Shown: piece by piece, positions 6,720 through 16,050 of the stretch
Layout: every line of letters begins with the position of its first letter
Numbering within the stretch: the first letter of the stretch is position 1
Assembly: GCA_964459325.1 (NCBI GenBank)
Contig: CAYWKU010000039.1
Location: 1-32,994 of the forward strand
DNA length: 32,994 nucleotides
Direction of reading: 5' to 3'
Source: CAYWKU01 sp964459325
Lineage (GTDB): Bacteria > RBG-13-61-14 > CAYWKU01
Made by a program: the position numbers and the translations under genes
The notes under the pieces: generated by a model
The model's database searches: none
The model's input: only the letters and a program-made list of their open reading frames with translations
What the model was told of the DNA's origin: nothing

Positions 6720-8642
6720 ATGTGTCGGGATATGGAAAGCGGTTCCAAAGGCGATGTTTTTACGGAAAATTCCCGAAGTAACGGGAGCCTAGGCTTTTTT
6801 CTGTGTTCCCAGCTTGTGGTCTTAAGCGGGCTTGATTTTTCCCTTAGGCTGGCGCTGGCGGTCCCGGATTTCGGCTTGCGGCAAGCGGTATGGCAGTGTT
6901 TTGAGGGTACGATTAGCCAATTAACGATTCTTTCACCCGTTCTCGTCCTTTTGGGGTTGATTTTTTATCGTTTGCGCTCTCGAGCCAAACTTTTGCTCGC
7001 GCTTGTGCTGGTTATCGACTTGATTTATGTGCTTGCCGGTTTCAGCGCATACATTAACTATATTTTTTTTCGAGGTTTTCCACCTCCGTCGGCGATTTTG
7101 GATTTGAAAAGCATGAACATTATTTCCACCGCGGTGGTATACATATTGCCGCGGCCGGAGACGCCGGCGTTTGTGGCGGCGCCGATGGTTTTGCTCTTTT
7201 TAACCGCCCTTTATTCCATGAGACTGAAAGGTAGAAGCTTGACCCGGCTCGGGTTTGCCGGACTTGCCTTAACCATACTGGTGGCGGGTTTCGTGCCGTA
7301 CAGCATTCTCGGGGCAGTCGGCAGGAAGAATCCCGAATATGTTCACCTGCATCCCCTAACCCCTCTTAATTTCAACCTCGAATTTGCCTCTCTGGAGGAG
7401 CGGGAAATCCCCCGGGAGTTTGTGCGAAGGTTACGGCGACAGGCGGGGTGCGGAAAGAAATATCTCAACGACGAATACCCCCTGTATAAACTGTCTCCGA
7501 GAAAGGCGCCGTTTCCCCAAGTGTTGAAAAACGGATTGCCGAACCTGGTTATTGTTATTGTGGAATCCTTCGCCGCCGTTAATATCGGAGTTTACGGCAA
7601 CAGATATGAACTTACCCCCAACTTCGATTCCCTCGCCCGCGAGGGGATATTCTTCTCAAACGTTCGCAGTACTATTTTCTCCACCACGGCTGCGGAAATC
7701 AACATTTTATGTTCTCAATCAATAAGGCATTCCTACTATCGGGAAGTTTTGAAGCACAAGTTTCCAAGTCTGGTCGATTTTCTTAAAAGGAATGGCTACA
7801 AGGACGCCGCCTGGTTCCATAACGGAGAAAAAGAATTTGAAGAGCAGGACAAAATCCTGAAATGGCTCGGATTCGATGAAATTTACGACATCTCCGACAT
7901 GCCGGAGGATTGCCCGCGCGGGCCTTGGGGGTGCTCGGATAAGTCGTTGATGAAGTTTGCCGTGGAGAGAATGGAAGGGATGGAGGAACCTTTCGTGGCC
8001 TTAATCCTTACGGTAAACAATCACCCGCCCTTTTCACCTTTTCCCGAAGACGGCCGGCCGGTTGAAATAAACTCGCCGGAACTCTCCCCGAAACGCAGAA
8101 AAAGCCTCCAAATGGTACATTACTCCGATGAAGCTCTCGGAAAGCTGATGGAGCTTTCCGGGAAGAGGCGTTTTTCGGAAAACACGGTATTCGCGGTTAC
8201 CGCCGACCATGAAATAAGGGAGGAAGAAGTTAAACCTCCGTTGTCGAAGCCTTCTGATGTCCTAGACCGCGTGAAAATACCTTTCGTCATATGGAGCCCT
8301 CTTTTGGAAAAGAGCAAAAAAGTCGAAACCAATGGATACCAGGCGGATGTCGCGCCCACCATACTCGAGCTGCTAGGTATCAGCACCCGAGACTCCTTCA
8401 TGGGCGCCGGCCTGCTCGGTGATGAAGACTGTTACCGGGCGGGCGTCAGTGCGGATTTCATAGCCGCCGGCGATTATGCCGCAGTGCTTAAGCCCGACAT
8501 TTCCATTTACAGGTTAAGTGATTATTCTTCCGTAAAAACAAGTGCAGCGGAAGGAATTTTCCGCCGACTCGCCCGGGATTTAATCGCGAGGGAGACCTAT
8601 TATCCCCTGCTGGTGCGAAAAGGACGACTTTATCCGCCATGA
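6720..8642 (+). CDS. LtaS/OpgB-like phosphoglycerol transferase (membrane sulfatase family)
   Basis: This 640-residue protein has five N-terminal membrane segments (to about residue 205) and a large extracytoplasmic sulfatase-fold domain, the layout of lipoteichoic acid synthase and OpgB. Catalytic-type motifs are visible: IVIVESFAAVNIGVYG with the metal-binding Glu near residue 282, the presumed nucleophile Thr in IFSTTAAEINIL, WFHNGEKEF, LTVNNHPPF, VHYSDEALGKLME and AVTADHE. These enzymes move glycerol-phosphate from phosphatidylglycerol to a glycolipid or glucan. The acceptor in this Gram-negative-looking genome is unknown. The stop overlaps the start of the phosphodiesterase gene (ATGA at 8639-8642), so the two are translationally coupled. 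The start is uncertain: ATG 6720 and ATG 6732 both lack a good ribosome-binding site. A related alkaline-phosphatase-fold activity is possible. Confidence 0.8.
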   Translation: MCRDMESGSKGDVFTENSRSNGSLGFFLCSQLVVLSGLDFSLRLALAVPDFGLRQAVWQCFEGTISQLTILSPVLVLLGLIFYRLRSRAKLLLALVLVIDLIYVLAGFSAYINYIFFRGFPPPSAILDLKSMNIISTAVVYILPRPETPAFVAAPMVLLFLTALYSMRLKGRSLTRLGFAGLALTILVAGFVPYSILGAVGRKNPEYVHLHPLTPLNFNLEFASLEEREIPREFVRRLRRQAGCGKKYLNDEYPLYKLSPRKAPFPQVLKNGLPNLVIVIVESFAAVNIGVYGNRYELTPNFDSLAREGIFFSNVRSTIFSTTAAEINILCSQSIRHSYYREVLKHKFPSLVDFLKRNGYKDAAWFHNGEKEFEEQDKILKWLGFDEIYDISDMPEDCPRGPWGCSDKSLMKFAVERMEGMEEPFVALILTVNNHPPFSPFPEDGRPVEINSPELSPKRRKSLQMVHYSDEALGKLMELSGKRRFSENTVFAVTADHEIREEEVKPPLSKPSDVLDRVKIPFVIWSPLLEKSKKVETNGYQADVAPTILELLGISTRDSFMGAGLLGDEDCYRAGVSADFIAAGDYAAVLKPDISIYRLSDYSSVKTSAAEGIFRRLARDLIARETYYPLLVRKGRLYPP

Positions 8643-9541
8643 GATTGAAAAAAACAATCAAGTGGACCATTGTTTCCGGATTATCGATTGTAATCCTCGC
8701 TGCGGGAATACGCCTTTACCAGATTAACCAAACCTTCACCACCCCTTATTCGGAACTTTCCCCTGAAGTGAAATTGCAAAGGTTTCTCAATGGAGAGGAC
8801 ATGATACTGAATATCGCACACCGCGGCCTCAAGGAGCTTGCCTTCCCCAATACGATGGCCGCCGTTACCAGGGCCTATGAGGCCGGTTGCGACGGCGTGG
8901 AGATAGACGTGGTTCCGTGCAAAACCGGCCAGGTCATTGTGCACCATGATTTCACGTTTGAAAGAACGGCCGGAATCGGCGCCCACGTTAATGATGTGCC
9001 TCTCGAAAGGATAAAAGAAATAAGGCTTGACCCGCCCAACATACTCAAATATTTCGTGGATACCCAAATACCGACACTCCGCCGCGTGCTCGCCGAATTC
9101 GGCGGTAAGATGATAATATTCATCGAGGTAAAAAGTGAAAAGGGAAACACCTACGGGGCGGAAATAAAAGTGGCTGAAATGTTGAAGGAAATGGGAATCG
9201 AAGACACTTGCCTCGTTTCCAGCTTCGACCAGGATGAAATCGCCGCCCTGGCCCGAAACTACCCCGCCGTCCACTCCGTAATGGAACTTTACGTGCTGCC
9301 GGAAAATTACAGGAAAATATGGCCGGAGCCTTCCTACCCTTACAGCATAAGCTTGAGAAACGAAGCTCTCACCCCGGAGTTCGTCAAGTGGGCGGAGAAA
9401 AAATTCAAGGGGGTAAGCACTTTCACCCCCAATGAAGAAGCCGATTTCGGAAAGTTACTCCGTTACGGGGTGAGCCTGTTTCAAACGGATAACCCGCGAC
9501 TGTTGGCCAAAATATTGAACGAAAGCCACCGACCGCAATGA
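8639..9541 (+). CDS. membrane-anchored glycerophosphodiester phosphodiesterase
   Basis: This is a 300-residue GDPD-family enzyme with one N-terminal membrane anchor (TIVSGLSIVILAAGIRLY, residues 10-27), so the catalytic domain should face outward. Family motifs are clear: NIAHRG near 58, GVEIDV (metal-binding Glu and Asp) near 84, VIVHHDFTFERTAG near 98, and IEVKSEKG (Glu and Lys) near 161. The usual PENT motif after HRG reads FPNT, so its Glu is replaced by Pro. That is an odd substitution, though the core metal ligands remain. The enzyme normally cleaves glycerophosphodiesters to glycerol-3-phosphate and an alcohol. It overlaps the phosphoglycerol transferase gene by four bases. I infer that the pair makes and trims, or recycles, a glycerophosphate-modified surface molecule. 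Confidence 0.85.
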   Translation: MRLKKTIKWTIVSGLSIVILAAGIRLYQINQTFTTPYSELSPEVKLQRFLNGEDMILNIAHRGLKELAFPNTMAAVTRAYEAGCDGVEIDVVPCKTGQVIVHHDFTFERTAGIGAHVNDVPLERIKEIRLDPPNILKYFVDTQIPTLRRVLAEFGGKMIIFIEVKSEKGNTYGAEIKVAEMLKEMGIEDTCLVSSFDQDEIAALARNYPAVHSVMELYVLPENYRKIWPEPSYPYSISLRNEALTPEFVKWAEKKFKGVSTFTPNEEADFGKLLRYGVSLFQTDNPRLLAKILNESHRPQ

Positions 9542-9554
9542 ATCAAGTCCTTCC

Positions 9555-10880
9555 TTACTTCAGCTTTTCCGCCTTTACCTCGATTGGACGGTTTACCATG
9601 TTGAGTATTCTGTCGCGGTTAGACCACGAAAAATCCTTCGGAAAGTGGAAATAGCCGTCGTATTTGTATGTTCCCGCATCCAGCGCGGCCAGGTTTTTCA
9701 TCCAGATGCCTCCGTTGGACTGGCCGGGCTCCTCCTCCGGGGGGTCCTTCTTCGAGGCGTCGTCCATGTAGTAACCCTCGTTGGAGATGTTGGTCTCCAT
9801 AATTCCCGGATAAACATACCTGACGAAGACCGTCCCCTTAGGGCCGGTGGCGCAGTACCACGTCCGCCTGCTTTCGAGGTCGAGGTTTTTCTCCGCCTCG
9901 CTCATCTTTCCGTCCAACGTGACTCCGCCGGTGTTGACGGCGTCGTAGTATTTTGCTCCGTAAAAGTGATGGGTGAAGTCCAGCGTCTGCACCATGCTGA
10001 ATTTGCGAATCATGAACTTCGGCAACCCGGGTATCTGCAGCTTTAATGGAACAAGGAAAAAGGAAGGGTAATACAGGTTCTGGCTTGAGCCTTCGCCGTG
10101 AATTTTTATCTTCAGCGCCAGCTCCAGCCACCCCGCGGATTTACGCAATACCCGCACGGGGCCGTCCTTCCATCCCAGCGCCTCGGCTTTGGCCTGAGAT
10201 TCCGGGGTACGTCCCACCACGGGAATTCCCAGGCCCCGGGTTTTATATCTGTCTATAATGTCCGGGCCCCACGAGCCGTCAGGCATTTTAAGGTGGCACT
10301 TGTCGAAGTACGACTCCCTTATCCCGGTTCCGATTTTGTAAGTCTGGCCTATCATCCACATCCATTCCTCGCCCACCTCGTAAGTGACGTAGTCCACATC
10401 CGAACGGGCGGGCGGGTCGTCGAAGGAAAAGAGATAGGCATAGCCGGTACCACCGTCCACGGGGTCCTTGAGCGATATTTTCACGCCAGCCCCGGCGCCT
10501 TCCGGTTTTTTACCGGCGGGAGCCTCGTCGCCCGCGTCCTTGGCCATGAAAACAAGCTCGTCGTTTGCGTCCACAAGCCCGCCGTCCTTATCCTTTTCGG
10601 GCTTTTCTCCCTCCGGGAACACCCATTCACCCGAGGGATGCCTTTCATCAATCTGATATGGCGCAGGCTCGAACTTTCCGTCCTTCCATATAACCAGCCT
10701 CAGCTTGGAGAGCGGCTTGCCAAGGAACGGCTTCAAATCCTTGCCCTGGACAGTAACGGGGTCGTCCACGCGCTTGATGGTCATCTTGCCGCGCTCGGCG
10801 CCGACAGTGAACGGCTGCCACACGAAGGACGCCGCGACAATCGCGAGCGTTGCAATAAAAAACTTGACTTTCCGAGGCAT
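9555..10880 (-). CDS. secreted protein of unknown function
   Basis: I do not recognise this 441-residue protein. It begins with a typical signal peptide (basic start, hydrophobic core FFIATLAIVAASFVW, likely cleavage after TVGA near residue 28). The mature part is rich in Gly, Asp, Lys and aromatic residues and looks beta-rich and soluble. Residues 35-75 (TIKRVDDPVTVQGKDLKPFL and onward) and a DANDELVFMAKDAGDEAP segment near 103 suggest a carbohydrate- or ligand-binding extracellular fold, but this is only an impression. Only two cysteines follow the signal peptide, and there are no catalytic or anchor motifs, so it is probably periplasmic or released. A GGGAGGG site lies 4 bases before the ATG. 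It converges with the phosphodiesterase gene, only 13 bases away, and appears to be a single-gene unit. Confidence 0.7.
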   Translation of the reverse strand: MPRKVKFFIATLAIVAASFVWQPFTVGAERGKMTIKRVDDPVTVQGKDLKPFLGKPLSKLRLVIWKDGKFEPAPYQIDERHPSGEWVFPEGEKPEKDKDGGLVDANDELVFMAKDAGDEAPAGKKPEGAGAGVKISLKDPVDGGTGYAYLFSFDDPPARSDVDYVTYEVGEEWMWMIGQTYKIGTGIRESYFDKCHLKMPDGSWGPDIIDRYKTRGLGIPVVGRTPESQAKAEALGWKDGPVRVLRKSAGWLELALKIKIHGEGSSQNLYYPSFFLVPLKLQIPGLPKFMIRKFSMVQTLDFTHHFYGAKYYDAVNTGGVTLDGKMSEAEKNLDLESRRTWYCATGPKGTVFVRYVYPGIMETNISNEGYYMDDASKKDPPEEEPGQSNGGIWMKNLAALDAGTYKYDGYFHFPKDFSWSNRDRILNMVNRPIEVKAEKLK

Positions 10881-10929
10881 AATGCCCTCCCTCTTTTAAA
10901 ATTGTCCGATTATCATATATCATAATCAA

Positions 10930-11060
10930 ATAATTTGCAGTACCCCGTAAGAGGAGTTGCCTCTTCCGGGCTAAGGCAAGGGATTTAAACCCCTTGTCCA
11001 TAATTTTGCAGTTTTAAGAGGAGACGCCTTTTTCGGGGGCTCCCGGTTTTTAACCGGACG
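10930..11060. repeat. two-copy tandem palindromic repeat before the thiolase
   Basis: Two imperfect copies of one unit lie head to tail at 10930-10999 and 11000-11060. Both open with ATAATTTGCAG or ATAATTTTGCAG, then AAGAGGAG, GCCT and CGGG..GCT in the same order (10930-10972 and 11000-11041). Each ends in its own palindrome: AAGGGATTTAAACCCCTT with one mismatch within 10975-10999, and CCGGTTTTTAACCGG at 11043-11057. The first copy also has an AAGAGG/CCTCTT hairpin (10949-10965). The pattern resembles short REP-like or small non-autonomous elements. It separates the divergent secreted-protein and thiolase genes. Confidence 0.6.
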
Positions 11061-11100
11061 GTTGAGTGCCGACTTAAAATTCGAGGTGGATTACAATTTC

Positions 11101-12294
11101 ATGCCGTCAGAACGAAAAGCCGTTATTTGTCGCGGGTATCGCACCGCAATAGGCCGCGCCACCAAAGGCGCGCTTGCCTATACCCGCCCCGATGACTTCG
11201 CAGCGGAGGTGATTGAAGCCCTCCTGGAGCGCAAGGGTGTAGACCCGTCGGAGGTGGAGGACGTGATGCTCGGTTGCGCCACCCCCGAGGCCGAGCAGGG
11301 AACGAACGTGGCACGGAGGGTGGCCATGCTGGCAGGTATGCCCGACACCGTTCCGGGAATCACCCTCAGCCGCTACTGCGGCTCCAGCCTGGAGGCGGTG
11401 GCAATGGCCGTGGCCAGGGTCAGCCTCGGCTGGAACGGGCTGGTAATAGCGGGGGGCGTGGAGAGCATGTCCATGGCGCCCATGGGCGGCCTTCATCCGG
11501 CGAAATCGGAAAATCCCAGGCTCTGGGAAATACAAAACGGGCCGCTTCCCGCATCGCCGCTGTTGCAGACCGCTCAATACCTGGCTGAAGTTAACGACAT
11601 TTCGAGAGAGGAACAGGACACCTTCGCCCTGCAAAGCCAGCAGAAAGCGACAGCCGCTCTGGATTCCGGGGCCTTTGCCGAGCATGTCGTGCCGGTAAAT
11701 GCCCGGAAACCGGATGGGTCATACGCCCGCTTCGATGTGGATGAATGCCCCCGTCGCAACCTTACCATGGAAAAGCTCGCCTCCCTCCAGCCCCTGAGCC
11801 GTCCGATAACTTCGCCCGAGGCTGAGGCTACGGTTACCGCCGGCAACTCCTGCCCGCTTAACGATGCCGCGGGGGCGCTTTTCGTGAGCGAATACTCCCG
11901 CGCCCGCGATATGGGGCTGGAGCCTATGGGCATACTGAAAGCGGTGGCGGTGGCCGGGGTCCCGCCCCGCGAAATGGGCATCGGGCCGGTGCCCGCGTCC
12001 AAGAAAGCGCTTGGGATGGCGAAAATGACCATAAAGGACATTGATTTGATAGAAATGAACGAGGCCTTCGCCAGCCAGTGCATTTACGCGATGAAAGAGC
12101 TGGACATGGACCCGGAAAAGGTAAACGTTCTCGGCGGCGCCATAGCTCTGGGCCATCCGCTGGGCGCAACCGGGGCCATACTGATAAACAGGCTTTTACA
12201 CGAGCTCAAAAAGCGGAATCTGGAGACGGGCCTCGTCAACATGTGCGTGGCCGACGGCCAGGGGATGGCTGTGGTGCTGGAAAGGAGCGAGTAG
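11101..12294 (+). CDS. thiolase (acetyl-CoA acyltransferase/acetyltransferase)
   Basis: This 397-residue cytoplasmic thiolase catalyses CoA-dependent cleavage of 3-oxoacyl-CoA, or the reverse condensation. The nucleophilic cysteine is Cys93 in LSRYCGSSLEA. The second-half motifs NEAFA, GGAIALGHPLGATGA (catalytic His) and MCVADGQGMA (second Cys) are all present. The last is usually CxGGGxG, so Ala-Asp replaces Gly-Gly there. The ATG at 11101 is preferred because GAGGTGG lies 11 bases upstream and the family usually starts here. A TTG at 11062 would add 13 residues. The protein resembles FadA-type degradative thiolases more than strict acetoacetyl-CoA thiolases, but specificity is not certain. 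No other beta-oxidation gene is adjacent. Confidence 0.9.
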   Translation: MPSERKAVICRGYRTAIGRATKGALAYTRPDDFAAEVIEALLERKGVDPSEVEDVMLGCATPEAEQGTNVARRVAMLAGMPDTVPGITLSRYCGSSLEAVAMAVARVSLGWNGLVIAGGVESMSMAPMGGLHPAKSENPRLWEIQNGPLPASPLLQTAQYLAEVNDISREEQDTFALQSQQKATAALDSGAFAEHVVPVNARKPDGSYARFDVDECPRRNLTMEKLASLQPLSRPITSPEAEATVTAGNSCPLNDAAGALFVSEYSRARDMGLEPMGILKAVAVAGVPPREMGIGPVPASKKALGMAKMTIKDIDLIEMNEAFASQCIYAMKELDMDPEKVNVLGGAIALGHPLGATGAILINRLLHELKKRNLETGLVNMCVADGQGMAVVLERSE

Positions 12295-12315
12295 GGGCGA
12301 ATCTTGGATTCGCTC
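12295..12315 (+). other. intercistronic hairpin after the thiolase
   Basis: GGGCGAATC (12295-12303) pairs with GATTCGCTC (12307-12315) across a TTG loop, with one G-U pair. It begins right after the thiolase stop codon and is followed at once by the GGGAGGAG ribosome-binding site of the next gene. No T-run follows, so it is more likely an mRNA stability or translation-control element, or a small repeat, than a terminator. Confidence 0.45.
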
Positions 12316-12330
12316 GGGAGGAGAGACGCA

Positions 12331-12639
12331 ATGAGGCGTTTCGGGATAACCGTTCTGACAATTTTACTTTTCATCCCGGCAACTTACGCAGCTGAAAGTA
12401 GCTGCATTGAAAGCTCGCAACACTACGAAGGTAGCCCGGAGCCGAATGTCTACGTGGTAACCGTGTTCAACAACTGCCGGGAAAATCGGCATGTTCAGGT
12501 AAAAATTTACGAGGCTACCACTATGGAAATGGTTAAAAATGAAGAGTTTCCCCTCGAAGTAAGGGGGACCCGGTACGTTCGATACCGCTTTGAGGGCGAA
12601 AAACTGTTAAGTTATTCAATAGTCCACAAGCCCCGATGA
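12331..12639 (+). CDS. small secreted protein of unknown function
   Basis: This 102-residue protein has a signal peptide (MRRFGITVLTILLFIPATYA, then likely cleavage before AES). The mature part of about 80 residues contains two cysteines (SSCIES and NNCRE), which could form one disulfide, and alternating hydrophobic and polar residues (VYVVTVFNNC, HVQVKIYEA, TRYVRYRF) suggesting a small beta-sandwich. No family is recognised. The ATG at 12331 is chosen because GGGAGGAG lies 7-8 bases upstream and the signal peptide starts there; a TTG at 12304 is further upstream in frame. It follows the thiolase by 36 bases and may be co-transcribed through the hairpin between them. Confidence 0.65.
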   Translation: MRRFGITVLTILLFIPATYAAESSCIESSQHYEGSPEPNVYVVTVFNNCRENRHVQVKIYEATTMEMVKNEEFPLEVRGTRYVRYRFEGEKLLSYSIVHKPR

Positions 12640-12681
12640 TAAAATTTTCACCTTTGCCCCCCATGAAATCGGCGGACGCTC

Positions 12682-12710
12682 TTGACACCCATAATTGTAT
12701 GTGGTATGTT
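12682..12710 (+). promoter_or_regulatory. sigma70-type promoter of the ATP synthase operon
   Basis: A perfect -35 box TTGACA (12682-12687) is followed by a 17-base spacer and TATGTT (12705-12710, four of six). Transcription would begin near 12717, leaving a leader of about 130 bases before the first gene. It is the only good promoter in the 12640-12850 gap. No other feature was seen in that gap. Confidence 0.7.
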
Positions 12711-12850
12711 TCACAATCCTTTATGTGCCCGGTGTGTTTCTATAGCCAAATTGCCCCCGAGTGATGGGCATAAAATTGAAATAAGGTGGTAGACGAAAAA
12801 GCCGGGTAAGTGGATGAATAAGCTTTAAAATATGCGCCCTCCGGCGCTCG

Positions 12851-13294
12851 ATGAAGGAGAAAAAATTGCTGAGTATCAACTTGGCCGTATTCTTCGAAAT
12901 CGTCCTCTTCATAATTGTAGTACTGTTCTGCGCCCCCCTGTTGATAAATCCAACGATGCGGCTTCTGGAAGAAAGAACCGCACGTACCGAAGGCGACAAA
13001 AGCAAAGCCAAAGAACTACATGAAGAAAACGAAAAGCGCCTGGCCGAAATCGAGGATTCCGTGTCAAAAGCCAAGAAGGAAGGCAACGAGGAGCGCGAGC
13101 GGATTCGGGCCGAGAAAACCCAGGAGGGCGAAGGTATGGTCGCCAAGGCCCGGGAGGAAGCCAACAAAGAAATCGAAGAAATGCGCGACCGGATAGAAAA
13201 AGAAATGGAAGAGGCCCGCAAGACGCTCAAGTCCGACGTCGAGGCCATGGCCAAAGATATCGCTTCCCGCTTGTTGGGAAGGGAGGTGGCCTGA
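12851..13294 (+). CDS. atpF': F-type ATP synthase subunit b' (F0 peripheral stalk)
   Basis: This 147-residue protein has one N-terminal membrane helix (LAVFFEIVLFIIVVLFCAPLL), a short loop and then a long charged coiled coil to the C-terminus (KELHEENEKRLAEIEDSV and onward). This is the layout of b-type stalk subunits that link F1 to the membrane. It is the first gene of the cluster and pairs with the different b subunit encoded next, giving a mixed b/b' stalk. The ATG at 12851 has no ribosome-binding site upstream. AAGGAG at 12854-12859, inside the frame, is ideally placed 6 bases before a TTG at 12866. Translation may therefore start there and give 142 residues (MLSINLAVFFE); the longer form is listed as the outer limit. 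Confidence 0.85.
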   Translation: MKEKKLLSINLAVFFEIVLFIIVVLFCAPLLINPTMRLLEERTARTEGDKSKAKELHEENEKRLAEIEDSVSKAKKEGNEERERIRAEKTQEGEGMVAKAREEANKEIEEMRDRIEKEMEEARKTLKSDVEAMAKDIASRLLGREVA

Positions 13295-13297
13295 GCC

Positions 13298-13891
13298 ATG
13301 AAGCGCCTCCGACACCTTAAAATAACAACTGTCGCCGCATTGCTGACGTCGTTGCCCGTCCTGGCGGTTGCCGCCGAGGAATCAGCTCACGGGGGCGGAG
13401 GCGAGCACGGCGGCGACCAGATTATGACCCTCATCTTTTCCACCGTTAACTTCATCCTGTTTGTCGGGTTGCTTTACTTCCTGTTGAGAAAACCGGTCGC
13501 AAACTACCTGAGGGAGCGCAAGGAAAACCAGACAAAGGAAATGGAAGAGGCGGCCCAAATGCTCGAAGACGCTGAGAAGCGCTACGATGAAATGAAAAGC
13601 CGTCTCGACCGGCTTGACCGGGAAATGGCCGATATTAAAGAAAAACTCAAGCACGAGGGCGAAGAGCAGGGCAAGAGGATTATCGAGCAGAGCGAGCAGG
13701 TGGTGGAAAAAATCCGCGAAGACGCCAGGTTCCAGGCCGAGCAGCAGGTAAAAGTGGCCCGCAGGCAGCTCCAGGAGGAGGCCGCGAAGCTTGCCGTGGA
13801 AACCGCCGAGGAAATACTCAAAAGGTCGGTTGAAGATAAAGACCACGACCAGCTGGTCGGGAGATTTCTCGAGGAGGTTAAAAAGTCGTGA
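13298..13891 (+). CDS. atpF: F-type ATP synthase subunit b with N-terminal signal sequence
   Basis: This 197-residue b subunit starts with a signal-peptide-like region (ITTVAALLTSLPVLAVAAEE), a Gly/His-rich patch (HGGGGEHGG, residues 33-41), the membrane helix (MTLIFSTVNFILFVGLLYFL, about 45-64) and a long coiled coil. The signal-like extension is known from b subunits of deltaproteobacteria. With b' it forms the stator stalk that holds alpha3beta3 against rotor torque. GGAGGTGG at 13280-13287 precedes the ATG. The end overlaps the delta gene by four bases (GTGA). Confidence 0.9.
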   Translation: MKRLRHLKITTVAALLTSLPVLAVAAEESAHGGGGEHGGDQIMTLIFSTVNFILFVGLLYFLLRKPVANYLRERKENQTKEMEEAAQMLEDAEKRYDEMKSRLDRLDREMADIKEKLKHEGEEQGKRIIEQSEQVVEKIREDARFQAEQQVKVARRQLQEEAAKLAVETAEEILKRSVEDKDHDQLVGRFLEEVKKS

Positions 13892-14430
13892 TAAAGGGCA
13901 GCCTTTCAAAACGTTACGCAAAAGCCCTCATCGAACTGGCCGCCGAGGAAAACATCGTCGACCGGATAGGCGAGGAGCTGGACGCGCTGGCGAACCTCCT
14001 TGAAGAGTCCCCGGACGTGTTTCAGGCTTTGAGAGACCCGGCGGTGGCAAGGGAAAAACGCAGGAAGATAATTGAAACCATAATCGAGCATTCCCGGCCG
14101 CATCCGCTGATTCGTAAGTTCCTGCTCCTGGTTTTCGACCGGCGGCGAATAGAGTATCTGCCGGGGATGGCGATGTCCTACCGGGACCTGGCCGATGAGC
14201 GTGCCGGTAAAATCCGGGCGAAAATCACCTCGGCGATGGACCTCGACGAATCGCAGACCGAAAACTTAAAAGGCGCTCTCCAGGAGCAATCGGGTAAAAC
14301 CGTCGTATTGGAGACCGACAAGGACTCGGAACTAATAGCGGGACTGGTGGCCCAGGTGGGCAACCTGAGGCTGGATTATTCCCTCCGGAATCAGCTTCGG
14401 AGGGTACATAAGGAGCTGGTAAAGGAATAA
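13888..14430 (+). CDS. atpH: F-type ATP synthase subunit delta
   Basis: This 180-residue delta subunit joins the stalk to the top of F1. It shows the family pattern SLSKRYAKALIELA at the start, LRDPAVAREKRRKII near 50 and the C-terminal GLVAQVGNLRLDYSLRNQL, which replaces the usual GG-DSS-G-L motif. The start is a GTG at 13888 that overlaps the stop of the b gene, with GAGGAGG at 13871-13877 serving as ribosome-binding site. Translation is therefore coupled to b. Confidence 0.9.
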   Translation: MIKGSLSKRYAKALIELAAEENIVDRIGEELDALANLLEESPDVFQALRDPAVAREKRRKIIETIIEHSRPHPLIRKFLLLVFDRRRIEYLPGMAMSYRDLADERAGKIRAKITSAMDLDESQTENLKGALQEQSGKTVVLETDKDSELIAGLVAQVGNLRLDYSLRNQLRRVHKELVKE

Positions 14431-14440
14431 AGGCCGGTTT

Positions 14441-14480
14441 CCGGACCGCTTGTGGCATGAAAATGCTACCGGTAGTCCGG
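14441..14480 (+). other. symmetric RNA hairpin between the delta and alpha genes
   Basis: The 40 bases fold with exact symmetry: CCGGAC (14441-14446) pairs with GTCCGG (14475-14480). A 7-base internal region on each side pairs only in part. GGCAT (14454-14458) pairs with ATGCT (14463-14467, one G-U), closing a GAAA tetraloop of the GNRA type. It sits in the only long gap (84 bases) inside the operon, upstream of the alpha ribosome-binding site (AGGAG, 14501-14505). No T-run follows. It may set mRNA processing or stability, and so subunit ratios. Confidence 0.55.
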
Positions 14481-14514
14481 TTGGTTAAAAAAGTCGGGCA
14501 AGGAGAAACGGCAA

Positions 14515-16023
<1,509 letters not shown>

Positions 16024-16050
16024 ATGAAATAAACCCGAGAGGAACGCCGA

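Noticed and set aside
14441..14480. Internal terminator between the delta and alpha genes
   Set aside because: The hairpin is not followed by a T-run and the downstream genes need readthrough; kept as an RNA structure instead.
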